Below, piece after piece: positions 18,925 through 28,982 of a stretch of DNA of 64,000 bases. Within the stretch, counting starts at the first letter, position 1. The number at the start of each line of letters is the position of its first letter. Below the pieces are notes generated by a model. It was not told the DNA's origin. It searched no databases and saw only the letters and a program-made list of their open reading frames with translations. The stretch lies in the NCBI GenBank assembly GCA_947454955.1, contig CANGLW010000002.1, positions 112,974 to 176,973 on the forward strand. The letters are read 5' to 3'. Origin of the DNA: Comamonadaceae bacterium. GTDB lineage: Bacteria; Pseudomonadota; Gammaproteobacteria; Burkholderiales; Burkholderiaceae_C. A program made the position numbers and the translations under genes.

Positions 18925-19125
18925 CGTTGGTGCTCGTGGCGTGGTTCGCACGCCGCAGTTCAACGGGAAGCAGGAGGGTCATCCCCACGACCTAACCTGC
19001 GCTGCCCCCGCAACGGTAAGTGGACGAACTTAGGTTCCGCTTTCATCACCCAGCCACTGGTGCCCTGAACAAGCACCGGGAAGGCGATGAAGGTTGCATC
19101 CACCAGCCCGGATACCGGCCAACAA
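18925..19125 (+). promoter_or_regulatory. Cobalamin (AdoCbl) riboswitch
   Basis: Conserved core gctgcccccgcaacggtaa, agccactg, cgggaaggcgatg, and B12 box agcccggataccggcc (19105-19120), upstream of a TonB receptor gene. Confidence 0.95.
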
Positions 19126-19206
19126 GGCGGTGCCATGCCTGCATGACACCAGACGCCCATGCGCTGTCGGGGAAGACGGCGAGGGCTTAGTCACTTGTTA
19201 ACTCTT

Positions 19207-21333
19207 ATGACCTTTGTTTCTACGCCCGTGCGCGCGGCTGCCTGCAGCCTGCTTGCGTCTGTGTCCCTGTCCGCGTCTTTTTCTGTGTTGGCCCAAACGG
19301 CGACGTTGAAGGAGACGGTGGTGACGGCTTCACGTTTTGAAGAGTACCGCATCAATGCGCCTATGGCCTTGCAGGTAATCACCCAACAGGACATCTTAAA
19401 TTCTGGTGTTAATTCAGTCCCTGATGCACTTCGTATGCTCGCCGGTATCAATGTACGAGGCAATGCCCCAGGGCAACTCGATTTAAATGCCGCCGTTGAC
19501 CTTGGCGGCTTTGGTGTCACAGCTTCGCAAAACACATTGGTACTGATCGATGGGCGAAAACTTAACCCGATTGATTCTTCTGAAATCGCTTGGGGGGCAG
19601 TCGATATGTCCTCTGTTGAGCGCATTGAAATTGCAACAGGTGGTGCCTCCGTTCAGTACGGTGCTGGTGCAACTGGTGGCGTGATCAACATCATCACTCG
19701 CCAATCTTCAAAAGACCAGTCGATGGCTCAAACTTCGGTTGGCTCGTTTGGAACGATTCAAGGCAGCCTTCAACTAGATCGTCAATTTAATGATGTGGCA
19801 TTTGGCCTGTCCGCGAGCAGCGCCAAGTCAGATGGCTGGCGGGAAAACAGTCAAGTTCGAGCCCAAAACTTAACAGGGCGTTTGAAGAAGACACTAGATG
19901 CTCACAGCTATGTTTTTGCTGAACTCGCGACTGCCGAACAGAGCAATGGTTTTCCTGGTGGCGTGCTTGGTCAGGTTGGCCAGGGTGATCAAGTTGCCGC
20001 TAAATTTAACAATGTCGGATCCAACAATAATCTCAAAAGTCAGACCTTGCGTTTGGGTGGCTTCAAAGATTTGGGCGACTTGAGTTCGCTGGATCTGGAT
20101 GTTTCATTGACGAAGAAAAGCAGTGATTTCAAGCAACCATACTACGATACTTCTGATTCATTTGGGTCTTTTTTCGGAGTGGGTTTTTTGACTGGCTCAG
20201 GACGTTCAACCCTTGATGGCGAGGTGCTTGCCTTTTCCCCAAAATTCAAAAAACTTCTGACATCAGGTGGTAGTTTCGTGGCTGGTTATGATTTTTCTAA
20301 GGCTAACCAATCTGGTACTTCACTGCACGGATCTGCCGCGCAGCAGGTCATCTTAAATAATCAAGTTGCCGATGGTTTTGTTGGTCAAATCGTGACCGAC
20401 CTTCAATCTGTACAACTGTTGAACCAATCGGTTTACGCAATCACACGGCTACCCGTCAACTCTCAGACCGAGTTCAGCGCAGGTATGCGCCGCGAGTTTC
20501 AAAGTTTCGATACTTCAGATATCAACAAGAAGAGCGGTTCTCAGCTCAGCCAGGGTCAATACAAAGCCAACGCTTATGAGGCTGCTGTGAACTACAAATC
20601 GGGTTCCAACTCCCGATTGTTTGCACGTTTGAATCACTCTTACCGCTTTGCCAATACGGATGAGTATTGGGGCTTTGGCCCATCGGGTAACCGTGAGTTT
20701 TCTGGGGAGCTTAAGCCCCAATACACCCGGGCTTATGAGATGGGTTATGAGCAGCTTATCAATCAACATGCTTTGTCAATGGCATTTGGTCAGTCTGTTA
20801 CGCAAGATGAAATACGTTATAACCCGAACTTCTTCCGCAACTCAAATCTGTCAGACGACGTGTTTCGTACCAACTTGTCTGCTAATTATCAGTACACCTC
20901 AACCTCTGGTGGTCGCTTGGCCATTGGTGGGCGTTTTCAACGCGCTGAGTTTTTGAACGGCGACTATGCAGGCCAAACAATTGGTCTTGTGCCAGCGGCT
21001 GTGTATTCAGCTTCTTGGACGCAAGCTCTCGATGCTCGAACGAAGGCAGGCTTGAGTGTCTTGCATGTCTCAAAGCAAAGCTACGACATTGCACCAGAAT
21101 CCGCCAGTGGTAAAGAGCAAATGCCTGCTTACACCACGGCAGACTTATTCTGGATCAGAGCCTACGGCAAACTCGTGACCAAACTGACGGTCAAGAACAT
21201 CACCGGTTCGGTCTATAGCAATTACGGTGGCTTTGCGAGTGTACAAACCCCCGGAGCGACTCTTACGCCGAGTTATTACTACTTTCCTTCTGACCCGAGG
21301 TCTGTCTTCATAAGTGCTACTTACAACTTCTAA
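19207..21333 (+). CDS. btuB: TonB-dependent outer membrane receptor (vitamin B12/BtuB-like)
   Basis: Signal peptide, TonB box/plug (KETVVTASRFEEYRINAPMALQVITQQDI; VQYGAGATGGVINIITR), C-terminal F; preceded by the B12 riboswitch. Confidence 0.88.
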   Translation: MTFVSTPVRAAACSLLASVSLSASFSVLAQTATLKETVVTASRFEEYRINAPMALQVITQQDILNSGVNSVPDALRMLAGINVRGNAPGQLDLNAAVDLGGFGVTASQNTLVLIDGRKLNPIDSSEIAWGAVDMSSVERIEIATGGASVQYGAGATGGVINIITRQSSKDQSMAQTSVGSFGTIQGSLQLDRQFNDVAFGLSASSAKSDGWRENSQVRAQNLTGRLKKTLDAHSYVFAELATAEQSNGFPGGVLGQVGQGDQVAAKFNNVGSNNNLKSQTLRLGGFKDLGDLSSLDLDVSLTKKSSDFKQPYYDTSDSFGSFFGVGFLTGSGRSTLDGEVLAFSPKFKKLLTSGGSFVAGYDFSKANQSGTSLHGSAAQQVILNNQVADGFVGQIVTDLQSVQLLNQSVYAITRLPVNSQTEFSAGMRREFQSFDTSDINKKSGSQLSQGQYKANAYEAAVNYKSGSNSRLFARLNHSYRFANTDEYWGFGPSGNREFSGELKPQYTRAYEMGYEQLINQHALSMAFGQSVTQDEIRYNPNFFRNSNLSDDVFRTNLSANYQYTSTSGGRLAIGGRFQRAEFLNGDYAGQTIGLVPAAVYSASWTQALDARTKAGLSVLHVSKQSYDIAPESASGKEQMPAYTTADLFWIRAYGKLVTKLTVKNITGSVYSNYGGFASVQTPGATLTPSYYYFPSDPRSVFISATYNF

Positions 21334-21336
21334 GTC

Positions 21337-22137
21337 ATGAACCTCCTGCCCCAACGCATCGTCTGCCTCACCGAGGAAACCACCGAGTGGTTGTACATGT
21401 TGGGGGAAGAGGCGCGCATTGTGGGCATCTCGGGCTTCACGGTGCGGCCGCGTCGGGCTCGGCAAGAGAAGCCTCGCGTGAGTGCTTTTTTAACCGCCAA
21501 AATCGACCAGATCTTGGCGCTCAAGCCCGACTGCGTGTTTGGCTTTTCTGACCTGCAAGCCGACATTGCCAGCGCCTTGATTCGTCATGGCATCCAGGTC
21601 ACGGTGTTTAATCAGCGCAGCGTCTCGGAAATCTTCGCCATGATGTACCAGGTTGCCGCCATGGTGGGGCAAGCTGAGAAAGGCCTGGCGCTCATCGCCC
21701 AGTTGCAAAAGCAATTAGAGGACATTCAACAAACAGCGGCCACTTTGCCTCGCAGGCCACGCGTGTTTTTTGAAGAGTGGGATTTGCCGCACATCAGCGC
21801 GATTCAGTGGGTGTCTGAGTTGGTGGGCTTCGCCGGGGGTGACGATGTGTTCCCTGAGCTTGCCAAGGAGTCCTTGGGTAAGAACCGCATCATTGCCGAT
21901 GGTGCTGAGATTGTGCGGCGCGCGCCCGACATCATCATCGGCTCTTGGTGTGGTAAAAAGTTTCGGCCTGAAAAAGTTGCAGCTCGCGCTGGTTGGCAAG
22001 ACGTGCCTGCGGTGCGTCACCAGCAGCTCTTTGAGGTCAAGTCACCGGACATTTTGCAGCCCGGGCCAGCGGCCTTGACCGATGGCGTGCAGGCTTTGCA
22101 CCGCATCATCATGGCTTGGGGCAAGTTGTATGCTTAA
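21337..22137 (+). CDS. BtuF-like cobalamin-binding protein without a signal peptide
   Basis: PQRIVCLTEETTEWLYMLGEEARIVGISGF; the fold begins immediately after Met. Confidence 0.8.
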   Translation: MNLLPQRIVCLTEETTEWLYMLGEEARIVGISGFTVRPRRARQEKPRVSAFLTAKIDQILALKPDCVFGFSDLQADIASALIRHGIQVTVFNQRSVSEIFAMMYQVAAMVGQAEKGLALIAQLQKQLEDIQQTAATLPRRPRVFFEEWDLPHISAIQWVSELVGFAGGDDVFPELAKESLGKNRIIADGAEIVRRAPDIIIGSWCGKKFRPEKVAARAGWQDVPAVRHQQLFEVKSPDILQPGPAALTDGVQALHRIIMAWGKLYA

Positions 22138-23053
22138 AGCTGTGTTCAGCCTTAAAAATACGCGCAAGCAAGCTATTTATTTCATAGCATCTTGTTTGCT
22201 GGCTGCCGCAACAGGTTGGGCGCAAGCGGGCATTCGCGTGCAAGACGATCGCGGCATCACCCATGAATGGGCTGTGCCGCCTGCTCGAATTGTCACACTC
22301 TTGCCCTCGCTGTCAGAAACCGTGTGTGCGCTGGGTCAATGCCAACGCTTGGTGGGTGTGGACCGGTATGCCAATTACCCGGATTCGGTCAAAGCCTTGC
22401 CCAAAGTGGGCGGCGGAATGGACCCCAGCATTGAAGCGGTGGTGGCCCTCAAGCCCGATGTGGTGTTGATGTCCACAACCACCAAAGCCGCTGCACGCTT
22501 GGAGGCTTTGGGCATCAAGGTGATTGCACTCAACACGCAGCAACACGCCGATGTTCAGCGGCTCATAGCTGTCACGGCGCGTCTGCTGGGTTTGGAAGCA
22601 CAGGGCACAGACGCACAGCCCAGTGGCCCTGTCAGCCAGCGCTTGTGGCAAGAACTTCAAGCGGGCGTCAAAGCCGCAGCGAACGGCTTGCCAGCGAAAT
22701 CTAAGGTTTACTTTGAAGTGAACAGTGCCCCGTATGCGGCCAGCGCATCGTCGTTCATCGGTGAAACGCTCACCCAATTGGGCGTCCATAACGTGGTGCC
22801 AGGCCAGCTGGGGTCGTTTCCGAAAATCAACCCTGAAATGGTGGTGCGTGCGGACCCGGATGTGATCATCCTCAGCGAAACCAATTTGGTTCAATTGCAG
22901 CAACGCCCCGGCTGGGCGCAGTTGCGCGCCGTCCGTGAGAACAAGGTGTGTGCGTTCACCGCCGCGCAATCGGATGTGCTGGTGCGGCCCGGTCCGCGTT
23001 TGGCTGAGGCTGCACGCCTCATGGCGCAGTGTCTCAAGGACAAGTTGGCATGA
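22130..23053 (+). CDS. btuF: Periplasmic cobalamin-binding protein
   Basis: Signal peptide MLKAVFSLKNTRKQAIYFIASCLLAAATGWAQA, then PARIVTLLPSLSETVCALGQCQRLVGVDRYANYP. Start corrected to ATG 22130. Confidence 0.85.
   Translation: MLKAVFSLKNTRKQAIYFIASCLLAAATGWAQAGIRVQDDRGITHEWAVPPARIVTLLPSLSETVCALGQCQRLVGVDRYANYPDSVKALPKVGGGMDPSIEAVVALKPDVVLMSTTTKAAARLEALGIKVIALNTQQHADVQRLIAVTARLLGLEAQGTDAQPSGPVSQRLWQELQAGVKAAANGLPAKSKVYFEVNSAPYAASASSFIGETLTQLGVHNVVPGQLGSFPKINPEMVVRADPDVIILSETNLVQLQQRPGWAQLRAVRENKVCAFTAAQSDVLVRPGPRLAEAARLMAQCLKDKLA
22172..22188. repeat. 17-bp palindromic element GCTATTTATTTCATAGC
   Basis: Matches GCTA-N9-TAGC; in the btuF signal-peptide coding region. Confidence 0.7.
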
Positions 23054-24057
23054 GCAAGCGCGCCCTTGTGCTGGTTGTGACGCTGGTGTTGCTCAGCGTA
23101 CTGGGCTTGGTGCTGGGCGCGAGTGTGGGCAGCAGCGGCTGGTCGGCCGATGAGCTGTGGCCCGCTGACTCTGTGGCCTGGCAAATTGTGTGGGACATCC
23201 GCGTGCCTCGCTCCTTGGGCGCTTGGCTGGCCGGTGCTTTGCTGGGCTTGGCCGGTGCTGTTGCGCAAGGCTTGTTTCGCAACCCCTTGGCCGACCCTTA
23301 CCTGTTGGGCAGCGCCTCGGGCGCTTCGTTAGGTCTGGCCTTGGCCTTGAGCTTGTTGGCTTTCTTTCCAGCCTGGGACCTGACCGCTGAGTTGCTGAAA
23401 ACCTTGGGCTTAACCGGTGCTGCGTTTGTGGGTGCGATGGCCGCGGTGTTGCTGACCCTGAGCATGGCGCGCGGCGTACAGCACAGCTTGCGCCTTTTGC
23501 TCTCAGGTGTTGTGGTTGGGGTGGTGCTGGGTGCCTTGAGTTCTTTGTTGATGCTCTTGCAACCCTCGGTGCAGCAAACCCTGCAGGCTTTCATGTTGGG
23601 CAGCACGGCCTTGGTGGGGTGGACGTCATGCATGGTGATGGCGGCCATGGGCTTGCCCTTGTTGTTGGTGGCGATGATGCTCAGCCGCGTGTTGGACGGC
23701 CTGAGTTTGGGAGAGGCCACTGCAGCCAGCCTGGGCTTGCCCTTGCAACAGCTTCGTTGGGTGTTGATTGCAGTGATGGCCTTGGCCACCGCGACTGCCG
23801 TGGCGCAAACCGGCCTGGTGGCGTTTGTGGGCTTGGCTGCGCCCCACATGGTGCGCGCTTGGATGCCCGGTTTGCATGCCCGATTGTTGTTGCTCTCTAC
23901 CTTGATGGGGGGCGTGCTCTTGATGTGGGCAGATGTGGGCGCGCGCTGGTTGTTAGCCCCTCAGGAGTTGCCGGTAGGAGTGGTGACCGCTGTCTTGGGG
24001 GGCGGCTATTTGCTGCACCTCATGCAGCGTCAAATGCGCGAGGGGTCTGGCTCATGA
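23050..24057 (+). CDS. btuC: Cobalamin ABC transporter permease
   Basis: FecCD family (DIRVPRSLGAWLAGALLGLAGAVAQGLFRNPLADPYLLGSASGASLG). ATGA overlap with btuF. Confidence 0.9.
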   Translation: MSKRALVLVVTLVLLSVLGLVLGASVGSSGWSADELWPADSVAWQIVWDIRVPRSLGAWLAGALLGLAGAVAQGLFRNPLADPYLLGSASGASLGLALALSLLAFFPAWDLTAELLKTLGLTGAAFVGAMAAVLLTLSMARGVQHSLRLLLSGVVVGVVLGALSSLLMLLQPSVQQTLQAFMLGSTALVGWTSCMVMAAMGLPLLLVAMMLSRVLDGLSLGEATAASLGLPLQQLRWVLIAVMALATATAVAQTGLVAFVGLAAPHMVRAWMPGLHARLLLLSTLMGGVLLMWADVGARWLLAPQELPVGVVTAVLGGGYLLHLMQRQMREGSGS

Positions 24058-24842
24058 CGTACGCCTTGCAAGCCAGAGACATCTTGGTTCGTCGCAACGG
24101 AAAAACCATTTTGCAGGTGCCTGAACTCAGCATCACTGCTGGGCGGTGGGTCAGCGTGGTGGGGCCTAACGGCGCAGGTAAATCGACCCTGCTCAAGGTC
24201 TTGGCTGGCTTGTCTGAGGACAAGCATGATCATGGTCAGGTCACGCTATTGGGCCAAGACATGGCCTCCATGCCTACACGTCTACGCGCGCAACAACTCG
24301 CTTGGATGGGGCAGAACCAAAGCACCGACGACCTGCGGGTGGCCGATGTGGTGATGCTCGGCCGATTACCGCACCAGGCTTGGTTAGCAGGCCCTTCGGA
24401 CCAGGACCGCGAAAAGGTTGAGGCAGCCTTGCAAGCCACACAAGCCTGGGCTTGGTGTGATCGTCCTTTGAATCAACTCTCAGGCGGTGAGCGTCAACGT
24501 GTGTTGCTGGCGCGGTTGTTGGCGGTGGATGCGCAAGTCTTGTTGATGGATGAGCCTTTGGCTAACCTCGATCCACCCAACCAGGCCGATTGGTTGGTGT
24601 TGATGCGTGAGTTGGTGTCTGCAGGCAAAACCGTGGTGAGCGTATTGCATGAGATTTCCATGGCTTTGCAGTCAGACGAACTCATCCTCATGAAAGCCGG
24701 ACAAGTCACGCACCAAGGTGCCGCAAGCGTCCCGAAGACGCACGAAGCCTTGTGCCACGTGTTTGACCAACGCATCAGCGTGCACAGCGTGGCGGGGCAG
24801 TGGGTGGCCCTACCCCGAAACCTTTCATCCCAAACGCTTTAA
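24054..24842 (+). CDS. btuD: Cobalamin ABC transporter ATP-binding protein
   Basis: Walker A GPNGAGKST, LSGGERQRVLLAR, Walker B VLLMDEP. ATGA overlap with btuC. Confidence 0.9.
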   Translation: MTYALQARDILVRRNGKTILQVPELSITAGRWVSVVGPNGAGKSTLLKVLAGLSEDKHDHGQVTLLGQDMASMPTRLRAQQLAWMGQNQSTDDLRVADVVMLGRLPHQAWLAGPSDQDREKVEAALQATQAWAWCDRPLNQLSGGERQRVLLARLLAVDAQVLLMDEPLANLDPPNQADWLVLMRELVSAGKTVVSVLHEISMALQSDELILMKAGQVTHQGAASVPKTHEALCHVFDQRISVHSVAGQWVALPRNLSSQTL

Positions 24843-24843
24843 A

Positions 24844-25482
24844 TCACGGGGCGGGTGTTTTGTCTTTGAAGTCGCAGCAGGATGCGACGGTGCAGCGCCA
24901 GCATTGCGGGCTACGGGCGGTGCAGACGTAGCGGCCATGCAAGATCAGCCAGTGGTGCGCGTCCACCAGGTAAGCCGATGGCACACGCTTGAGTAGTTTG
25001 AGTTCTACCTCCAGCGGGTTTTTGCCAGGCGCCAGGCCGGTTCGGTTGCCCAAGCGAAAAATATGGGTGTCCACCGCCATGGTGGCTTCACCGAAGGCTG
25101 AGTTCAACACCACGTTCGCTGTCTTGCGGCCCACACCTGGCAGAGCTTCCAGGGCCTCGCGCTGGCGTGGCACTTTGCCGCCGTGGTCACGCATCAAGAT
25201 CTCACAGGTCTGCATCAAATGCTTGGCCTTGGAGCGGTACAGGCCAATGGTCTGGATGTAACTCTCGAGCTTTGCCAAGCCAAGACCCAGGATTTTTTGC
25301 GGGGTGTTGGCCACAGGGAATAATCGGCGGGTGGCCTTGTTCACGCTCACATCGGTGGCCTGGGCGGACAGCAAGACGGCGGTCAGCAGTTCGAACACCG
25401 AGGTGTATTCAAGCTCGGTGACCGGCATGGGGTTGGCCGCCTGGAGCGTGGAAAAAAATGTCTCAATTTGCTGGGTTTTCAT
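24844..25482 (-). CDS. nth: Endonuclease III
   Basis: VLLSAQATDVSVNKATRRLF, LPGVGRKTANVVLN, VDTHIFRLGNRTGL, Cys cluster CTARSPQCWRCTVASCC. Confidence 0.95.
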   Translation of the reverse strand: MKTQQIETFFSTLQAANPMPVTELEYTSVFELLTAVLLSAQATDVSVNKATRRLFPVANTPQKILGLGLAKLESYIQTIGLYRSKAKHLMQTCEILMRDHGGKVPRQREALEALPGVGRKTANVVLNSAFGEATMAVDTHIFRLGNRTGLAPGKNPLEVELKLLKRVPSAYLVDAHHWLILHGRYVCTARSPQCWRCTVASCCDFKDKTPAP

Positions 25483-25515
25483 CTTTTGCGAGTCTAACGA
25501 TTTAAGCTCTCACCC

Positions 25516-27216
25516 ATGAAGCACCTTTTTCAAAACCTCATCGGTTCTTGGTCTGTCAAAAACGGCGGCCGTTTGAAGCGCCGTCTGGTCTTGCTTGCTG
25601 GGGGCTCAGCCCTGGCCAGCATGGCCTTGCTCAGTGCATGCAGCACCACAAACACTGCCGAGGCACCACGCCCCAAATTGCTGGTCTTGCTGGTGGTGGA
25701 TGGCTTGCCGCAACGCCAAGTGATGGACTACCGCGACCAATTGGGTGCCGACGGCTTTGCGCGGTTTTTCAAGCAAGGCACCACCTACACCAACGCGCAT
25801 TACGGCCACGCTTTCACCGTCACCGCGGCTGGCCATGCGGCCATGCTCAGTGGGGCTTATTCGCACCGCAGCGGCATCATTGGCAACACCTGGCGCGACC
25901 CACAAACAGGCGCGGAGGTCTATTGCACCAGTGACACCAGTGCCACCTACATAGGCAACGCCACCAAGCCACTGGACGGCACCAGCCCGAAGAATTTGCG
26001 TGCCGAGATGTTGGGTGATGTGTTCAAAGGCTTGGATGCACGCTCCAAAGTGATTGCGGTTTCTGGCAAAGACCGCGGCGCGATTTTGCCGGCAGGCAAG
26101 CTTGGCACGGCCTACATGTACATGGGTGGCAGCGGTGAATTTGCCAGCACCACCCACTACATGCCGCAGCACCCGGGCTGGGTGAATGCGTTCAACCAAA
26201 GCAAGTTGGCCGACACCTATTTCAACCGGGTCTGGCAACCCCTCTTGCCTGAGGCTGCTTACAGCCGGTCATTGCCCGACGGCCAAGCTTGGTATGCGCC
26301 CGGTGGTGCGCTGCCCAAAACTTTCAGCGATGCCGCCAACAAGCCCAACGCCAAGTTTTACACCTCACTCTTGCCCAGCCCCTATGTGGACGAGATGACC
26401 CTGGCCTTTGCCAAAGCGGCTTTGGAGGGTGAGCAATTGGGTGCGGATGATGCGCCCGATGTCTTGTCGGTGAGCCTTTCCGGGCACGACTATGTGAACC
26501 ACGCCTATGGCGCTGAATCGCGTTTGTCGCACGACCACTTCTTGCAACTCGACCGCATGCTCGAGGGCTTTTTCAAGCACCTGGATGCCAAGGTAGGTGC
26601 GGGCAACTATGTGGCCGTGCTCACCGCCGACCACGGCTTCATGCCCACGCCTGAGCATTTGGCGCAGTTAGGCAAGCCTTCGGGCCGCATTGACCCGCGC
26701 AAGTTTTTAGAGCGCATCAACACCGCTGTGCAAGCCAAGTTTGGCGAGGGCAAGTGGGTGCATGGTTTCAGCGGCTCAGGCATTTTGCTCAACCGCAGCC
26801 TGATCAAAGACAAGCAACAAGATGCTCAGGCCATGGCGCAGTTGGTCGCGCAAACCTTGCTGAAAGAGCCCGGCATTGCTGCAGCCTACTCCGCACAAGA
26901 TTTGATGGGCACCTCGCGCGCGCAAGAGCCTTTGTTTGCCGCCATGCGCAAGTCTTGGCACCCCGAGGTCTCGGGCGAGGTGCAGTACGCGGTGCGTGAT
27001 GGTTGGATGTTTTCAACGGGCAACACCGGTACCACCCACGGCTCGCCCTACACGTACGACACCCATGTGCCCATCTTGGCCTATGGCCCAGCCTGGTTCA
27101 AACCGACCCAGGTTGACGCTGCGGTGCAGGTGGCTGACATCGCGCCCACCCTGGCCCATGTTTTCAAGGTTCGTCCCCCAGCCCAGTCTGAGGGTAAGCT
27201 TCTGCCTTTGCGTTGA
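25516..27216 (+). CDS. Alkaline phosphatase/nucleotide pyrophosphatase superfamily lipoprotein (PafA-like)
   Basis: Lipobox LLSAC; LLVLLVVDGLPQRQVMDYRDQLGADGFARFFKQGTTYTNAHYGHAFTVTAAGHAAMLSG; VLTADHGFMP; THGSPYTYDTHVPILAYGP. Confidence 0.85.
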   Translation: MKHLFQNLIGSWSVKNGGRLKRRLVLLAGGSALASMALLSACSTTNTAEAPRPKLLVLLVVDGLPQRQVMDYRDQLGADGFARFFKQGTTYTNAHYGHAFTVTAAGHAAMLSGAYSHRSGIIGNTWRDPQTGAEVYCTSDTSATYIGNATKPLDGTSPKNLRAEMLGDVFKGLDARSKVIAVSGKDRGAILPAGKLGTAYMYMGGSGEFASTTHYMPQHPGWVNAFNQSKLADTYFNRVWQPLLPEAAYSRSLPDGQAWYAPGGALPKTFSDAANKPNAKFYTSLLPSPYVDEMTLAFAKAALEGEQLGADDAPDVLSVSLSGHDYVNHAYGAESRLSHDHFLQLDRMLEGFFKHLDAKVGAGNYVAVLTADHGFMPTPEHLAQLGKPSGRIDPRKFLERINTAVQAKFGEGKWVHGFSGSGILLNRSLIKDKQQDAQAMAQLVAQTLLKEPGIAAAYSAQDLMGTSRAQEPLFAAMRKSWHPEVSGEVQYAVRDGWMFSTGNTGTTHGSPYTYDTHVPILAYGPAWFKPTQVDAAVQVADIAPTLAHVFKVRPPAQSEGKLLPLR

Positions 27217-27248
27217 TTCCTCACCCCGTTCTCACCTCGCTTCCCACC

Positions 27249-28451
27249 ATGCAATTCGCTGACCGCCTCAACAACGTCGAAACCTCTGCCATCCGTGAGC
27301 TGTTCAAGCTCCTGGGCAAACCCGGCATCATTTCTTTTGCCGGGGGCTTTCCAGACAGCGCCATGTTTGACGTGAAAGGCATCCAGCTTGCCAGCGAAGC
27401 TGCTTTGCGTGAAGAACCGGGTGCCGCCTTGCAGTACGGTGCCACCGAGGGCTATGGACCTCTGCGGGAGCAAATTGCCCACTTCATGGCCACCAAAAAC
27501 GAGCCTGACGTGCAGGTCGCGCCTGAGGGTTTGATCGTCACCACCGGCAGCCAACAGGCGCTGGACCTCATTGGCAAAACTCTGATTTCCCCGGGCGACA
27601 AAGTGATTGTTGAAGGCCCGACCTTCCTCGCCACCATCCAGTGCTTCCGTTTGTATGGCGCGCAGATCATCACCGCACCGGTGGATGAGCACGGCGTGAA
27701 CACCGACGCATTGGCCGCGCTCATGGCCGAGCACAAGCCTAAGTTCGTGTACCTCATTCCCACCTTTGGCAACCCCAGTGGCGCCACCTTGAGCTTGGAG
27801 CGCCGCTTGCGGGTGCTCGAGCTCTCCAAGCAACACCAGATCCCGGTGGTGGAAGACGACCCCTATGGCGATTTGTATTTTGGTGAAGCCCCGCCACCCA
27901 GCCTCTTGGCGTTGAGCGCGCAAGTGCCAGGCAGCCGTGATTTGTTGATTCATTGCGGGTCGCTCAGCAAGGTGCTCAGCCCCGGCTTGCGCGTGGGCTG
28001 GATGATCGCCCCGCCCGAGTTGTTGGCCAAAGCCACCATGTGCAAACAATTCAGCGACGCGCACACCAGCACCTTTGCCCAGGCCACCGCGGCGCATTAC
28101 CTCAAGGCTGGCCGCATGCCTGCCACTTTGGCCCATGTGCGTGAGGTCTATGCCCAACGCGCCCAAACCATGTGCGAGACCTTGCGCGCTGAGTTGGGCG
28201 ATGGCATTGAATTCACCCAGCCAGGTGGCGGCTTGTTTGTGTGGGCCAGATTGACCGGTGCGCGCGGCCAGATGCAAGACGCAGCTGAGTTGGCCAAGCG
28301 CGCGATTGACAAGGGCGTAGCCTTTGTGCCGGGCGCACCTTTTTACGCCACCAACCCCGATCCAGCCACTTTGCGTTTGAGCTTTGCCACCGCCGATGTG
28401 GACAAGATCAAAGAGGGTTTAGCCCGCTTAGGCCAGGCGTTTCTGGCTTAA
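27249..28451 (+). CDS. PLP-dependent class I/II aminotransferase
   Basis: ISFAGGFPDSAMFD, VTTGSQQALDLIGK, HCGSLSKVLSPGLRVGWM. Start corrected to MQFADRL. Confidence 0.9.
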   Translation: MQFADRLNNVETSAIRELFKLLGKPGIISFAGGFPDSAMFDVKGIQLASEAALREEPGAALQYGATEGYGPLREQIAHFMATKNEPDVQVAPEGLIVTTGSQQALDLIGKTLISPGDKVIVEGPTFLATIQCFRLYGAQIITAPVDEHGVNTDALAALMAEHKPKFVYLIPTFGNPSGATLSLERRLRVLELSKQHQIPVVEDDPYGDLYFGEAPPPSLLALSAQVPGSRDLLIHCGSLSKVLSPGLRVGWMIAPPELLAKATMCKQFSDAHTSTFAQATAAHYLKAGRMPATLAHVREVYAQRAQTMCETLRAELGDGIEFTQPGGGLFVWARLTGARGQMQDAAELAKRAIDKGVAFVPGAPFYATNPDPATLRLSFATADVDKIKEGLARLGQAFLA

Positions 28452-28455
28452 GTTG

Positions 28456-28472
28456 CTACGTTTTCAGTAGCG
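28456..28472. repeat. 17-bp palindromic element GCTACGTTTTCAGTAGC
   Basis: Matches GCTA-N9-TAGC; overlaps convergent gene ends. Confidence 0.75.
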
Positions 28473-28982
28473 GTACACCAGGCCGATGGAGGCGCTGGGC
28501 ATCAGCGTCATGCCGCCGAACATCTCACGCAAGCCGCGTTGGGTGCTCAGCTCGTAAGCGTTGCCACCTTGGGTGTTGAGGGAGGGCACGCCCAGCGTCG
28601 TCCCAACCGAGCTGCCCACTGACAAACCCACCCCGGCAAAGAAGTCCAGCCGGTTGGCGGGCATCAAGCTATAACCCAAGCCCAAGCCCAGGTAGGCGCT
28701 GCCGTTGTTGGTCGGGAGTTTGAGGCCCGGGTTGCTGTAAGCCAACTCGGTGCTGTTCAAGCCCTGGCTGTTGCCCACCAGCCGCAAACCCTGCGCCCAG
28801 CTTTTACCGGCCAGGTAACCCTCGGTCAGGTTCAGCGGGCTTTGCCAGCTGAAACGCTGAGCCAGCACGCCTTGAGAATCTGCCTCAGACGCATGCGACA
28901 GGCACGCAGTCAGGGCCGCACTGAGGCCCATCAGCCAACACAGCAGGGGGACGAGGCGACGGTTCAAAGATGGGGCCAACAT
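28464..28982 (-). CDS. Secreted/outer-membrane beta-barrel-like hypothetical protein
   Basis: Signal peptide; Gly-rich alternating strands (AYLGLGLGYSLMPANRLDFFAGVGLSVG); ends in an aromatic residue. Confidence 0.6.
   Translation of the reverse strand: MLAPSLNRRLVPLLCWLMGLSAALTACLSHASEADSQGVLAQRFSWQSPLNLTEGYLAGKSWAQGLRLVGNSQGLNSTELAYSNPGLKLPTNNGSAYLGLGLGYSLMPANRLDFFAGVGLSVGSSVGTTLGVPSLNTQGGNAYELSTQRGLREMFGGMTLMPSASIGLVYRY

Noticed and set aside
24912-24934. GCTACGGGCGGTGCAGACGTAGC as another family palindrome
   Set aside because: It has GCTAC/GTAGC arms but is 23 bp long, not 17, and lies in conserved nth coding sequence.
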